Part shown: positions 26,456-35,329 of the stretch, piece after piece
Position numbering within the stretch: the first letter of the stretch is position 1
Layout of the letters: each line of letters opens with the position of its first letter
Source of the DNA: Calditrichota bacterium
GTDB taxonomy: Bacteria; Calditrichota; Calditrichia; Calditrichales; J004
Direction: 5' to 3'
Length of the DNA: 64,000 nt
Assembly (NCBI GenBank): GCA_013112635.1
Contig: JABFGF010000012.1
Span: 33,591 to 97,590, forward strand
Notes under the pieces: model-generated
Database searches by the model: none
What the model was told of the DNA's origin: nothing
The model's input: the letters and a program-made list of their open reading frames with translations, nothing else
Made by a program: the position numbers and the translations under genes

Positions 26456-29400
26456 CTATTTTGGTATTTTGGCTTCAAAAAAGTCAATAACAGTTTTCAT
26501 TATTTGCACTCTGTTTTCTTTTTCTGAAATCGTTTCAAATGGAAAGCCAAAGGTGACTATTTTATATTTTCCTGAAAACGCAATTCCGGCACTAAAACCA
26601 TTTTCTTTGTAACGGATTATTGTTTTAGATCCACCAAATCCCCGGATGGCATCCGGTGCTTCAACCCTGTAAATATTTGTATTATACTTAGTGTTGAAAG
26701 TAAAATTTTCAGGAAATTGGAAAGCGGATTTTTTTACGGTAAAAACATCACCGTTTTTAACTGCATGATTTGCCACCCATCTCATTTTTAAAACTTCACG
26801 GGCAAAAAGTTTGTCGGGGTAGGTTTCCTTACCATGAAATAAATCTGTTCCTATGTAGGCGCCTGATAAAAAGAGGGAGCCGCCGGAAGATAAAAATGTT
26901 CGAACCTGCCGTTTTAACTTTTCAGGAAAGGTTTTAAATTCTGTGCCACGGATTGAATCAAGTTCGGTTCGCTGCCAACCGGTTTCCTTCTCCTCGCCCA
27001 TAATCAAATCAACGATATTGTAGTTTTGCAATTTAATTTGCTCATCCATAACCGCTTCATCACTGGCAGAAACAAATGAAAAACCAGCTGTTTTAATTGC
27101 ATCCCCATGGATAAATGGATAATCAAATGTATTGCCGGCAATTACTTTCGTCTCCTGGTCAGCGTAACTGGCACCATGGCCGGTCCGGTCATCCGAAACC
27201 CATTTACTGTTCTTATCAAAATTGTGCTGATCGCCAATAAAACTAATATCATATTTGTCAGGAACACCATTATCAAGGTTGTAAGCAAAACCCTGCCAAT
27301 CACCCTGATCAATTGTTGCAGGCGGGGCAACACGGTCAAATCCGTTAACAATTAATATCGGCCTACGGTTATCGTCCATTTTGCAAACTGCTAATATTTC
27401 GGATGGGAAACTTTCTCCGCCATCGTTTAAGGCTGTTACTTTAAAACTGTATATTTGTCCGGCGATTGGATTATTAAGTTTAAATTGATTCTGTTCTACA
27501 ATCTGGCCATTGTTAAAACCACCTTTATTGATTCGTGTATAAACTTTGTAAGAGTTTGCATTAGCAGTCGGTTCAAGCGGATCGGCCTTGGGTTGCCAGT
27601 TAAGAATTATATTTCCAGAATTGTCAAAAACTGCGCTAAAATGATCAACCGGAAGGGGCTGAACTATATAGTCCCTTTTATTCTGCGTGGCGATAAAACG
27701 TAACATGGCTTTATAAATTGCCCGTGATGCATGAAAACGAAAACGCGGATCTAATGCAAATTTCATATCAAAAAAGTTTTGATGCGACAATAGCTCTAAT
27801 AAGGTGGAAGGAACATTGGGACGATAAGCCTCGCTATATTGTGCATCCATCAAAAAACGCCTTGTCCATTCGGCATCAAATAGTTTTTTTATGTCATCAA
27901 CAAGCTGGCTTTGTACCAGGTCGGACAAATCCCGGTTGGCCATTCGTGAAATTCCACTAGGAAATACGGTTTGTGTGTCCGCTCCGGTTAAGCTGTAAAT
28001 TTGCAGGGTGCCAAATGTAGTATCAGTTTTGGTAATTCCCGCATCTGTATGAAAGGCAAGTGAAAGATCAATTGGAATTCCTAAACCCGGAACATTGCGA
28101 TTTTTGTTTGGGCCGGCTGGAGCGCCAACCAAATAATTTACCCATTCACCACGGCTTTGATAGTCGTCTTTATAATCACTTTTATTGTCATTTAAACTGT
28201 ATACAAGTGTATCCGGGAAACCGGCAGTTTGTAACCAATAGCGGGCAGCTTCTGTAAATTTTGGTCTGCCACTAGTCCTGTCGCCCCGCAAAACTTTGCC
28301 TAAACCGCCGCCAAACTTTACGGCGTCCGCAGAAACAATCTTGCCCAAATGCCTGCTTTTGTTAGAAAGTGTAACCCGTCCATTTTGAGGATGATAACCT
28401 TTTCCAAATTTAAATGTGCCCAAATAAATCCATGTGCCACCGCCAATCTGCTGGTTAACAAGAAACTCAGTTTTACCACCTGTATGATGAACGGTATACA
28501 AGGCATCGTCAACATTCTCTATGCTACTATTGTAGGAAATATAAACAGCATAATGTCCTTCATCGGGGAAGGATGGTGTCCAATTAATATGGGCTGTGGC
28601 CATAGTATCGGATTCTGTAAAACGATAGGTACCACTTGAAAACGGGTTGAAGTTTACATGGTATGGCTGTTGGCCTATCGCATAACCAGATTCATTTCCG
28701 CTAAACCAGGCCTTTAAATTGCCACTTCTGTTTTCAGAATAGGAGGTCCTGTTTTCATCCTGATGCAGAGAATCATTATCTACAATTATTTCATTTATTT
28801 GTGTGTCACGCTCGCGTGGGAGGAAAACATTTGCCCCGGCGTTTTCTAACATCGGGACCAGATATGGGATTGTAAATGACATGGGTGATAAATCTTCAAC
28901 TGTACCAAACAGACGCGCACGTTGCCACAACCATCTATCACGATATTGGTCATAATACCATCCGTGGCTATGCCATAAAGCAATATTATTTCCATACAAT
29001 CCATGAGAAGAATAGTTGTTTTTATTAACTTTTCTAACAATGGGTTTTGGCTTGTTTTCGCTCTTTATGGCTAAACGGGAATTATCCCATCCGTCTCTGT
29101 TTGGACGGTAATAGTTTGGGATAAGGTTTTCGATTGGTTGGTTCAGTGTTATAATTTTTTGAGAATAATTGTTGTAATCATCCCCTAATGTTTTCCGTAA
29201 TTCAGAATATGTTTGCAGCACATTATCTTCGCGGAAAGGTATGTACGAAAATGGCTTGGAAAACTCTATTATTATTTCTTTTTTTTCTTTATTTAAAGAA
29301 AGTTTTTTAATTCGCGTAACCGGATGAATTTTGATTGGATAACCGGACGATTGTACCAAAAAAACAAAGTCTTCTACTTTTTTATGAAGCTCTTTTGTTT

Positions 29401-29512
29401 CGTAATCCATCCCGGAATAATCATATTTTTGCCCCTTGCGGATTAATTCCGGTTGGCAGGCAATAAAAAATAAGATTGAGGTTAATACAAAAAATAATTT
29501 TTTAGAAAACAT
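26456..29512 (-). CDS. Golvesin/xanthan-lyase-like lipoprotein with amidase-like domain
   Basis: 1018 residues. Lipobox FFIAC (Cys19) predicts an outer-membrane lipoprotein. Residues 170-240 (IALWHSHGWYYDQ ... LENAGANVFLPRERD) resemble the start of an amidase_3 N-acetylmuramoyl-L-alanine amidase. The matching second half appears near 480-610 (LSLAFHTDAG, VPSTLLELLSHQNFFD). In between, about 275-400, is a golvesin C-terminal-like beta domain ending VSADAVKFGGG. An FnIII module follows (about 630-720), then a domain beginning RPILIVNGFDR with a GATase/ThuA-like feel. Zinc ligands are only partly conserved, so amidase activity is uncertain. Bacteroidota relatives are often labelled xanthan lyase. 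It lies 20 bases after the LysE gene. Confidence 0.72.
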   Translation of the reverse strand: MFSKKLFFVLTSILFFIACQPELIRKGQKYDYSGMDYETKELHKKVEDFVFLVQSSGYPIKIHPVTRIKKLSLNKEKKEIIIEFSKPFSYIPFREDNVLQTYSELRKTLGDDYNNYSQKIITLNQPIENLIPNYYRPNRDGWDNSRLAIKSENKPKPIVRKVNKNNYSSHGLYGNNIALWHSHGWYYDQYRDRWLWQRARLFGTVEDLSPMSFTIPYLVPMLENAGANVFLPRERDTQINEIIVDNDSLHQDENRTSYSENRSGNLKAWFSGNESGYAIGQQPYHVNFNPFSSGTYRFTESDTMATAHINWTPSFPDEGHYAVYISYNSSIENVDDALYTVHHTGGKTEFLVNQQIGGGTWIYLGTFKFGKGYHPQNGRVTLSNKSRHLGKIVSADAVKFGGGLGKVLRGDRTSGRPKFTEAARYWLQTAGFPDTLVYSLNDNKSDYKDDYQSRGEWVNYLVGAPAGPNKNRNVPGLGIPIDLSLAFHTDAGITKTDTTFGTLQIYSLTGADTQTVFPSGISRMANRDLSDLVQSQLVDDIKKLFDAEWTRRFLMDAQYSEAYRPNVPSTLLELLSHQNFFDMKFALDPRFRFHASRAIYKAMLRFIATQNKRDYIVQPLPVDHFSAVFDNSGNIILNWQPKADPLEPTANANSYKVYTRINKGGFNNGQIVEQNQFKLNNPIAGQIYSFKVTALNDGGESFPSEILAVCKMDDNRRPILIVNGFDRVAPPATIDQGDWQGFAYNLDNGVPDKYDISFIGDQHNFDKNSKWVSDDRTGHGASYADQETKVIAGNTFDYPFIHGDAIKTAGFSFVSASDEAVMDEQIKLQNYNIVDLIMGEEKETGWQRTELDSIRGTEFKTFPEKLKRQVRTFLSSGGSLFLSGAYIGTDLFHGKETYPDKLFAREVLKMRWVANHAVKNGDVFTVKKSAFQFPENFTFNTKYNTNIYRVEAPDAIRGFGGSKTIIRYKENGFSAGIAFSGKYKIVTFGFPFETISEKENRVQIMKTVIDFFEAKIPK

Positions 29513-29532
29513 ACTTAAACCTTTGTTTGTAG

Positions 29533-30327
29533 TTAAGAAATTGAAGCTATTCCTTTATAAAAGAGGTAAATCGATAAAAAGCACAAAATAATTCCGAGAG
29601 CTTGAATAAGTCTGTTTATAAAATCAATATTCAGTTTGCTGCGATGCCTGACAACGAAACGGGCATAACCATACAACCAGGCCAGCCCTCCAACGGCAGC
29701 TGTAAGTGCATAAATAATTGTTAATAAAACAACGGAAATACTTTCATTGCCTTCATTAGTTTTTTCATTCTCCGGATTAGCTTTAATTTCATGATTAAAT
29801 TCCGGCCCGGCTATTTGGGAAACAGCATCGACATTTGAATTTAGCGCTTTTTCAAGACCGCCAGTTTCAAATCCCAAAGATGATACAAATGAAAACACCA
29901 TAAACGATGTTACAAGCCAGCCCAAAAATAAGGTTGGGTTTGTCAGGCTCAGAAAGAATCCAATCCGGAACCCACCACGGTTTGCCAGTTTATCTGTTAT
30001 GATTTTTTTTGTGTCTATTTTTGTCAGTTCAATTTTAGTTTTCAGGATTCGTATGCCCATGGTGAGGGAAAGTATAGATCCTGCCAGCAAAAGATAAGGG
30101 ATGGCTGGTTTATAATATGGATAAAGTGTTGCAATTCCGAATACAGCCAGCATAATGTATAAGAATTCTGCAATAACATTTCCTATTGCAGTTCTGGCAC
30201 AAAAACGTAGCTTTCCTTCCAAAGCTTTTGATGTGATTATTATACTTATTGGCCCTGCCACAGGCATTGAAAAAATAAACCCGGCCAGAAATCCTGTTAC
30301 AGAAATTGTTAGAATATTTTCAAGCAT
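29533..30327 (-). CDS. LysE/RhtB-family exporter
   Basis: 264 residues, about six transmembrane helices. The family signature is near the N-terminus (SMPVAGPISIIITSKALEGK), and GFFLSLTNPTLFLGWLV marks the middle helix pair with the conserved NP. A polar insert of about 45 residues (roughly 175-220) separates the middle and last helices. LysE-type proteins export amino acids or similar small cations; the substrate here is unknown. It is the first gene of the minus-strand series and diverges from the SRP RNA. Confidence 0.88.
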   Translation of the reverse strand: MLENILTISVTGFLAGFIFSMPVAGPISIIITSKALEGKLRFCARTAIGNVIAEFLYIMLAVFGIATLYPYYKPAIPYLLLAGSILSLTMGIRILKTKIELTKIDTKKIITDKLANRGGFRIGFFLSLTNPTLFLGWLVTSFMVFSFVSSLGFETGGLEKALNSNVDAVSQIAGPEFNHEIKANPENEKTNEGNESISVVLLTIIYALTAAVGGLAWLYGYARFVVRHRSKLNIDFINRLIQALGIILCFLSIYLFYKGIASIS

Positions 30328-30437
30328 TATTTAAATGAAATTAATTGAGTTAGTCAATTGACAATCTTTATAAAAATTAACATTTCTGGATTTATTTAAA
30401 AAATTTATTTCTGCGTAAAAATCACGTGATCAATTGG

Positions 30438-30468
30438 TTGACACAATCCAATGATTTGAGTAAGTTTG
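30438..30468 (+). promoter_or_regulatory. Candidate promoter of the SRP RNA
   Basis: TTGACA at 30438-30443, then TAAGTTTG at 30461-30468. The second box matches the Bacteroidota-type TAnnTTTG pattern with about 20 bases after the TTG, and the first is a perfect sigma70 -35. Either reading puts the start some 10-30 bases before the RNA. Confidence 0.5.
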
Positions 30469-30500
30469 CAAGCCTGAAAACAAAAATGAAATTTAAAACG

Positions 30501-30600
30501 GCCAGGCCCCACGCAATAGGACTTCGCCCAACTCCGTCAGGCCCGGAAGGGAGCAGCGGTTAGTGAACAAATATGTGCCGTGGGTTTACCTGGCTTTTTA
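30501..30600 (+). ncRNA. ffs: Signal recognition particle RNA, small bacterial type
   Basis: About 96-100 bases. The ends GCCAGGCCCCACG and CGTGGGTTTACCTGGC pair. The apical domain has the invariant CAGGCCCGGAAGGGAGCAGC with the GGAA tetraloop, where Ffh binds. A T-run follows the last stem and can serve as terminator. Its place directly before dnaX-ybaB-recR is common in bacteria. Confidence 0.95.
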
Positions 30601-30644
30601 GTTTCGTCTTTCTTTAATCTTTTAGTTTTAATCTTTGAAAACCT

Positions 30645-32222
30645 ATGTCTTACGTTGTAATTGCCAGAAGATACAGACCTCAACAGTTTGCCGATATTGC
30701 CGGCCAGGAGCATATAACCCGTACGCTTTCTAATTCAATTGCGAACGGGCGCATTGGCCAGGCCTATATTTTTGCAGGTCCGCGCGGTGTAGGAAAAACA
30801 ACCGCTGCCCGTATTCTTGCCATGGCATTAAATCACGAAGATGGCCCAACACCAACTCCGGACATAAATTCCCCAATTTGCCAGGCTATAATTCAGGGTA
30901 AATCCATGGATGTGATGGAGATTGATGGGGCCTCAAACAGGCGAATCGAAGAAATACGTAACCTGCGTGAGAATATTAACTATGCCCCATCAGAAGGCCG
31001 CTACCGCGTTTATATAATCGATGAAGTGCATATGCTTACAAATGAAGCATTTAATGCGCTGCTTAAAACATTGGAAGAGCCTCCATCGCATGCGGTTTTT
31101 ATTTTTGCGACCACAGAAATCCATCGCGTTCCAGCCACGATATTATCCCGATGCCAGCGCTTCGATTTTAAGCGGATTCCTCTGAACACGATAATTAACC
31201 ATCTTAAAACGATTTGTACATCTGAAAAGATTGAAATTGATGATGATGCGCTTTTACAAATTGCTAAAAAAGCAGATGGTTCCATGCGTGATTCGCAAAG
31301 TATTTTGGATCAGATTATTTCATTCAGCGGGCAAAAAATTACAATCAAAGAAGTTGAAGAATCGATTGGGGTAATAAACCAGGAAATCTTTTTTGATATA
31401 AGTGACAAAATTAAAGATCAAAACCTGAAAGAAATATTACTTGTTTCACGAAAACTCTTTACATCCGGGATTGATTTAACTGAACTAATGTTAGGCCTGG
31501 AAGAACATTTCCGCAATATGCTTGTGGCTGTCTCAATGGAATCTGTGGAACTGCTTGATGTGGCTGATACTTTTTCTGAGAAATATAAGCAGCAAATTAA
31601 CAGCTATAATGAAAACGATTTGGTGGCTTATCTGAACATTATTTCTCAAACACTTGCCGATATGAAGTGGGCTCAACAGCCATATTTAAAATTTGAACTG
31701 GCCCTTGTAAAAATGGCAAAAATGTCGGCTTCAAAAAGCATTGAGCAAATCCTTGAAAAAGTGGATATGCTAAAAAAAAAAGCCCTGAATAAAACAGAGA
31801 CACCAGTTGTTGAAACTTCTGTACCGGCCGAACCGCAATTACAGCTTTCCACAATAAAAGAAAAATGGCCCGCCATTGTTCAAAAAGTCCATTTAATTAA
31901 ACCGATTGTTGCTTCTATTTTAGAAAAGTTTGAATTAAAAAAGTTTGAAGGATCTCATCTTGGAATAAAATTAGAGTGTAATGAATTTCAACAAGATATA
32001 GTTAATAAGAACAATACATTGATAGTTGAAACCCTTGAAGAAGAGTTTCAGCAACAAATGAAACTTGATATCGGTTTTGCTGTTGAAAAGACAGAACCGG
32101 GAAAAGCGCCGGAAAACTTATCAAAACAAAAAAAAGAGAAACTGGAAAAATTAGAAATGCTCAAAGCAAAGGATCCATTATTTAAACAATTTGTGGATGA
32201 ATTTGGTTTAGAGCCGGAGTAA
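30645..32222 (+). CDS. dnaX: DNA polymerase III subunit gamma/tau
   Basis: 525 residues. Walker A GPRGVGKTTAA (near residue 50), Walker B/DExH YIIDEVHML, sensor 1 FIFATTEIHRVP and the SRC arginine finger (ILSRCQRFDFKR) are all present, so it is an active clamp-loader ATPase. Domain III and a lysine-rich tau-like tail follow. Odd point: the zinc module, usually four cysteines after ALN, is mostly gone (ALNHEDGPTPTPDINSPICQ keeps one Cys). No obvious frameshift site for a short gamma form was seen. It starts the recombination/replication trio with ybaB 11 bases downstream. Confidence 0.95.
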   Translation: MSYVVIARRYRPQQFADIAGQEHITRTLSNSIANGRIGQAYIFAGPRGVGKTTAARILAMALNHEDGPTPTPDINSPICQAIIQGKSMDVMEIDGASNRRIEEIRNLRENINYAPSEGRYRVYIIDEVHMLTNEAFNALLKTLEEPPSHAVFIFATTEIHRVPATILSRCQRFDFKRIPLNTIINHLKTICTSEKIEIDDDALLQIAKKADGSMRDSQSILDQIISFSGQKITIKEVEESIGVINQEIFFDISDKIKDQNLKEILLVSRKLFTSGIDLTELMLGLEEHFRNMLVAVSMESVELLDVADTFSEKYKQQINSYNENDLVAYLNIISQTLADMKWAQQPYLKFELALVKMAKMSASKSIEQILEKVDMLKKKALNKTETPVVETSVPAEPQLQLSTIKEKWPAIVQKVHLIKPIVASILEKFELKKFEGSHLGIKLECNEFQQDIVNKNNTLIVETLEEEFQQQMKLDIGFAVEKTEPGKAPENLSKQKKEKLEKLEMLKAKDPLFKQFVDEFGLEPE

Positions 32223-32233
32223 GGAGCAGAAAT

Positions 32234-32569
32234 ATGAATATGAATAATCTTTTAAAACAAGCTCAGAAAATGCAGGCTGATATGGCCAAAGCCCAGGATG
32301 AGCTGGCAAATATTACGGTTCAGGGTTCTTCTGGTGGCGGTATGGTTACTGTTGAAGCAAATTGTAAACTTGAAATTCTTTCAATCAAAATTGAAAAGGA
32401 AGTTGTTGATCCTGAAGATAAAGAAATGTTGGAAGATTTAATTGCTGCAGCCGTAAACCAAACAATACAAACTGCGCAACAAAAAGCCCAGGAAGAAATG
32501 CAGAAAATAACCGGTGGAATGCTTGGTGGAATGAACCTGCCTGGTAATTTAAATATCCCTGGAATGTGA
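32234..32569 (+). CDS. ybaB: YbaB/EbfC family nucleoid-associated protein
   Basis: 111 residues starting with an AAGGAG site (32220-32225). The fold signature is intact: NMNNLLKQAQKMQADMAKAQ as the first helix, GSSGGGMVTVEANCK as the strand pair, and VDPEDKEMLEDLIAAAVNQ as the second helix. The C-terminus is Gly/Met rich (GGMLGGMNLPGN). It binds DNA as a dimer and almost always sits between dnaX and recR, as here. Confidence 0.95.
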   Translation: MNMNNLLKQAQKMQADMAKAQDELANITVQGSSGGGMVTVEANCKLEILSIKIEKEVVDPEDKEMLEDLIAAAVNQTIQTAQQKAQEEMQKITGGMLGGMNLPGNLNIPGM

Positions 32570-32579
32570 TAAAGAAAAA

Positions 32580-32729
32580 TTATAAACGACAAAATACAAA
32601 TATCAAAAAAACAACAATAAACAATCATCAAGCCACCCATTTACTCGTTGTTAAAATTAAATTTTGAGTTTAAAATTTAGTCGTTATTTGATATTTGTTT
32701 TTTGTTTGATTTCAAAATCGGCCTCTCAT
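32580..32729. repeat. AT-rich inverted stretch before recR
   Basis: CGACAAAATACAAATATCAA near 32586 and TTGATATTTGTTTTTTG near 32698 are imperfect inverses about 110 bases apart. A similar pair flanks 50399-50530. They could form a long hairpin between ybaB and recR. It may be a dispersed element or chance in AT-rich DNA. Confidence 0.35.
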
Positions 32730-33329
32730 ATGTCTTTAAATATCCCTTCACTTGATGAACTGATTACTCAACTAGCGCATCTGCCCGGTATTGGTAGAAA
32801 GTCGGCTCAGCGTCTTGCAATGCACATTTTAAAAAGTAATGATGGATTTGCAGATAAGCTGGTTAATGCTATTGTAAACGTTAAAGAAAACACACGGATT
32901 TGTAAGCGTTGTTTTAATCTTTCAGAAAATGAACTTTGTCTAATTTGTTCAGATGCCCGGCGTGATCCTTCAAAAATATGCGTTGTTGAAGATATTGTAG
33001 ATATTATGGCCATTGAAGGTTCTCGGGAATATAAGGGGATTTATCATGTTTTAGGCGGTGTCGTATCTCCGCTGGCTGGGGTTTCGGTTGGGGATTTAAA
33101 AATTGCACAGCTTGTTGAACGTGTTAAAAATGAGAATATTAGCGAAGTTCTATTGGCTCTAAACCTGAGTACTGAGGGTGAAGCGACTATGATTTATATT
33201 TCTCAGCTGTTAAAAGATGTAGATGTTGAAATAACCCGGATTGCTCATGGCGTCCCAATGGGTTCTCACCTGGAATTTGTAGATCAGACTACCATAGGTC
33301 GGGCAATTGCCGGTCGCCAGAAATTATAA
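32730..33329 (+). CDS. recR: Recombination mediator protein
   Basis: 199 residues from the ATG at 32730. The longer TTG-started frame at 32664 lies in the AT-rich repeat and adds 22 non-homologous residues. Helix-hairpin-helix LAHLPGIGRKSAQRLAMHIL is at the N-terminus. The four-cysteine zinc site is CKRCFNLSENELCLIC, and the Toprim domain reads ICVVEDIVDIMAIE and GDLKIAQLVERV. The C-terminal HGVPMGSHLEFVD is standard. It acts with RecO/RecF to load RecA at gaps. Confidence 0.97.
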   Translation: MSLNIPSLDELITQLAHLPGIGRKSAQRLAMHILKSNDGFADKLVNAIVNVKENTRICKRCFNLSENELCLICSDARRDPSKICVVEDIVDIMAIEGSREYKGIYHVLGGVVSPLAGVSVGDLKIAQLVERVKNENISEVLLALNLSTEGEATMIYISQLLKDVDVEITRIAHGVPMGSHLEFVDQTTIGRAIAGRQKL

Positions 33330-33374
33330 CATTCCAATATTCTTAATACATTCAAATTATACCGGATTTGTAAA

Positions 33375-34052
33375 ATGATATCTGAAACTGCCGGAAAATT
33401 TCATGCATCACAAAGCTCTGGTGAGGTTTCTTCGATATTAGTTTTACCCGATAATCCCATTTGTCTTTTTCTCCTGGCTCATGGTGCAGGCGCACCGATG
33501 AATCATTCTCATATGAAAAATATTGCGTTTTCATTGGCCGAAGAAAACATTGCCACATTCCGTTTTAATTTTCCTTACGCTGAAAACTCCAAAAGGGGGA
33601 TTGACCCACGTCCGATTATTTTAAAAACGATTGAATCAGCAAATGAGGCAGCACAGAAAGCAACACCAGAATTACCCATGTTCGCCGGAGGTCATTCATT
33701 TGGTGGACGAATGACAACTACTTTAGTGAGTAATGGTGGATTGAAAAATATTAAAGGAATTGGTCTTTACTCGTTTCCGTTGCATCCACCAGGAAAAAAT
33801 AGTATTGAAAGAGCCGATCATTTAAAAAGCATTAATATACCAATGCTGTTTTTATCAGGTACAAGAGATAAGCTGGCAGAAATAAATCTTTTAAAAGGTG
33901 TTTGTAATGAATTGCGGGATATTACAACGTTGCATTTAATTGACACAGCTGATCACAGTTTCAAAATCTTAAAAAGAAAAAGAACAAATGCTGAAAATGT
34001 TTATTCAGAAGCGGCGTTTAATGTAAGAAAGTGGGTCATTAGTATTTTATAG
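33375..34052 (+). CDS. Alpha/beta hydrolase, KANL3/Tex30-like
   Basis: 225 residues. LLAHGAGAPMNHSHM is the oxyanion-side strand-loop, AGGHSFGGRM the nucleophile elbow (GxSxG with Ser), GTRDKLAE the acid region and TADHSF the catalytic His. These are the features of the dienelactone-hydrolase-like KANL3/Tex30 family, whose substrates are not known. Its stop TAG (34050-34052) lies on the relic of the neighbouring metallo-beta-lactamase gene's end, so the two genes probably once overlapped tail to tail. Confidence 0.85.
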   Translation: MISETAGKFHASQSSGEVSSILVLPDNPICLFLLAHGAGAPMNHSHMKNIAFSLAEENIATFRFNFPYAENSKRGIDPRPIILKTIESANEAAQKATPELPMFAGGHSFGGRMTTTLVSNGGLKNIKGIGLYSFPLHPPGKNSIERADHLKSINIPMLFLSGTRDKLAEINLLKGVCNELRDITTLHLIDTADHSFKILKRKRTNAENVYSEAAFNVRKWVISIL

Positions 34053-34098
34053 TTCCCACTCCCATCCTTATGTGGCAAGCTCAGAATTTGGAAAAAGA
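34047..34098. repeat. 52-bp direct repeat, left copy (relic of the MBL gene 3' end)
   Basis: Matches 35330-35381 with two mismatches. It spells, on the minus strand, the last 16 codons of the metallo-beta-lactamase-fold gene, but one change (GAA to TAA) puts a stop inside. It is therefore a dead copy left or right of an inserted segment. Confidence 0.9.
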
Positions 34099-34130
34099 AT
34101 TAGAACAAAATCGCGAGTGAATTATCTTTG

Positions 34131-34160
34131 AGTCAAAAATACTCGCGAGTATTTTTGACT
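34131..34160. promoter_or_regulatory. 30-bp perfect palindrome, likely operator
   Basis: A perfect palindrome centred on ACTCGCGAGT, flanked by AGTCAAAAAT and ATTTTTGACT. Its right end supplies the -35 box of the ATPase promoter. Partial copies flank it: TCGCGAGTGA at 34111 and ATACTCGTAT at 34171. A dimeric repressor or the inserted unit's own recognition site are the main options. Confidence 0.75.
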
Positions 34161-34183
34161 ACGGTGTAAAATACTCGTATATT
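34155..34183 (+). promoter_or_regulatory. Promoter of the DUF4143 ATPase gene
   Basis: TTGACT (34155-34160), exactly 17 bases, TATATT (34178-34183). The -35 lies in the right arm of the palindrome and the start codon is 21 bases beyond the -10. Confidence 0.65.
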
Positions 34184-34203
34184 CTCTCCCAAAAAAGGCT
34201 GTC

Positions 34204-35313
34204 ATGTTAAAAAGATATTTGCAAAATCAAGTGAAGAACGATCTTAAAAAAAAGATGGTTTTTATCGGTGGGGCAAGACAAGTTGGTAAAACAACTTTGG
34301 CGCTTGAAGTTGCTGACCGAGAAGGTTATTTGAATTGGGATGTTCCCGAACATAAAGAATCAATACTCAGAAATGAATTTCCTGTATGTCCGGTTTTGAT
34401 ATTTGACGAGATACATAAGTATCGTTCCTGGAGGAATATTTTAAAGGGATTGTTTGATGGAAGGGGACCGGAGCAGAAAATACTTGTAACAGGTAGTGCG
34501 CGCCTGGATTTTTACCGTCATGGAGGAGATTCGCTTCAAGGTCGCTATCATTATTTGAGGTTACATCCGCTTTCTTTTGCAGAAATTAATGGCCAGGGTC
34601 TGGATGATTTTAATGCCCTTCTAAATTATGGCGGTTTTCCGGAGCCATTTTTCCAGGCAAGCGAAACAGAAACCAAGCGTTGGTCCCGTGAATACCGGCA
34701 ACGTTTAATTCAGGAAGATTTGATTTCCCTTGAACAAGTTCGGGAGATAAATAAATTAGAGTTAATGATGTTACGATTACCTGAATTGTGTGGATCTCCA
34801 CTTTCTTTGAACAGTATAAGAAATGACTTACAGGTAAGCCATAAATCAATAGCACATTGGTTAAATATTCTTGAACAATTGTATGCAATTATTCGCCTTT
34901 CTCCATTTGGAACACCACAAATACGTGCAGTAAAAAAAGAACAAAAACACTATCACTATGATTGGAACTTGGTATTGGATCAAAGTATTCGCTTTGAAAA
35001 TATGGTTGCGATTCATCTTTTAAAATGGGTCCATTTTCTACAAGATACTCAGGGAAGGGAAACAGAACTCCGCTATTTTCGGGATATTGATGGACGGGAA
35101 GTTGATTTTGTGGTTTTAGAAGATGGATTACCAATAAAATTTATAGAATGTAAATGGAATGATGCTGGTATCTCAAAAGGATTAAAATATTTAAAAGCCA
35201 GGTTTCTGAATACAGAGTCATGGCAGATTTCGGCAATTGGAAAAAAAGACTACTTGTCAAAAGAGCAGATTAGGGTATGTCCTGCTACAATTTTTCTTAA
35301 AACATTAATCTAA
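34204..35313 (+). CDS. AAA ATPase with DUF4143 domain
   Basis: 369 residues. The ATPase core is clear: Walker A GGARQVGKTTLA (Lys near 30), Walker B PVLIFDEIHKY, and sensor GSARLDFYRHGGDSLQGR. The DUF4143 C-terminal domain has a wHTH part and a nuclease-like tail (RYFRDIDGREVDFVVLEDG, then KFIECKW) that recalls PD-(D/E)xK folds. The family is widespread, patchy and of unknown role. Here gene, promoter and palindrome form a 1.28-kb unit bounded by 52-bp direct repeats, which points to lateral insertion between two convergent genes. No integrase or transposase is visible. Confidence 0.92.
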   Translation: MLKRYLQNQVKNDLKKKMVFIGGARQVGKTTLALEVADREGYLNWDVPEHKESILRNEFPVCPVLIFDEIHKYRSWRNILKGLFDGRGPEQKILVTGSARLDFYRHGGDSLQGRYHYLRLHPLSFAEINGQGLDDFNALLNYGGFPEPFFQASETETKRWSREYRQRLIQEDLISLEQVREINKLELMMLRLPELCGSPLSLNSIRNDLQVSHKSIAHWLNILEQLYAIIRLSPFGTPQIRAVKKEQKHYHYDWNLVLDQSIRFENMVAIHLLKWVHFLQDTQGRETELRYFRDIDGREVDFVVLEDGLPIKFIECKWNDAGISKGLKYLKARFLNTESWQISAIGKKDYLSKEQIRVCPATIFLKTLI

Positions 35314-35329
35314 AAGCTTATAAGGATTG

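Noticed and set aside
32664..32729. A TTG-started extension of recR
   Set aside because: The added residues fall in an AT-rich repeat and do not belong to RecR; the ATG at 32730 gives the standard length.
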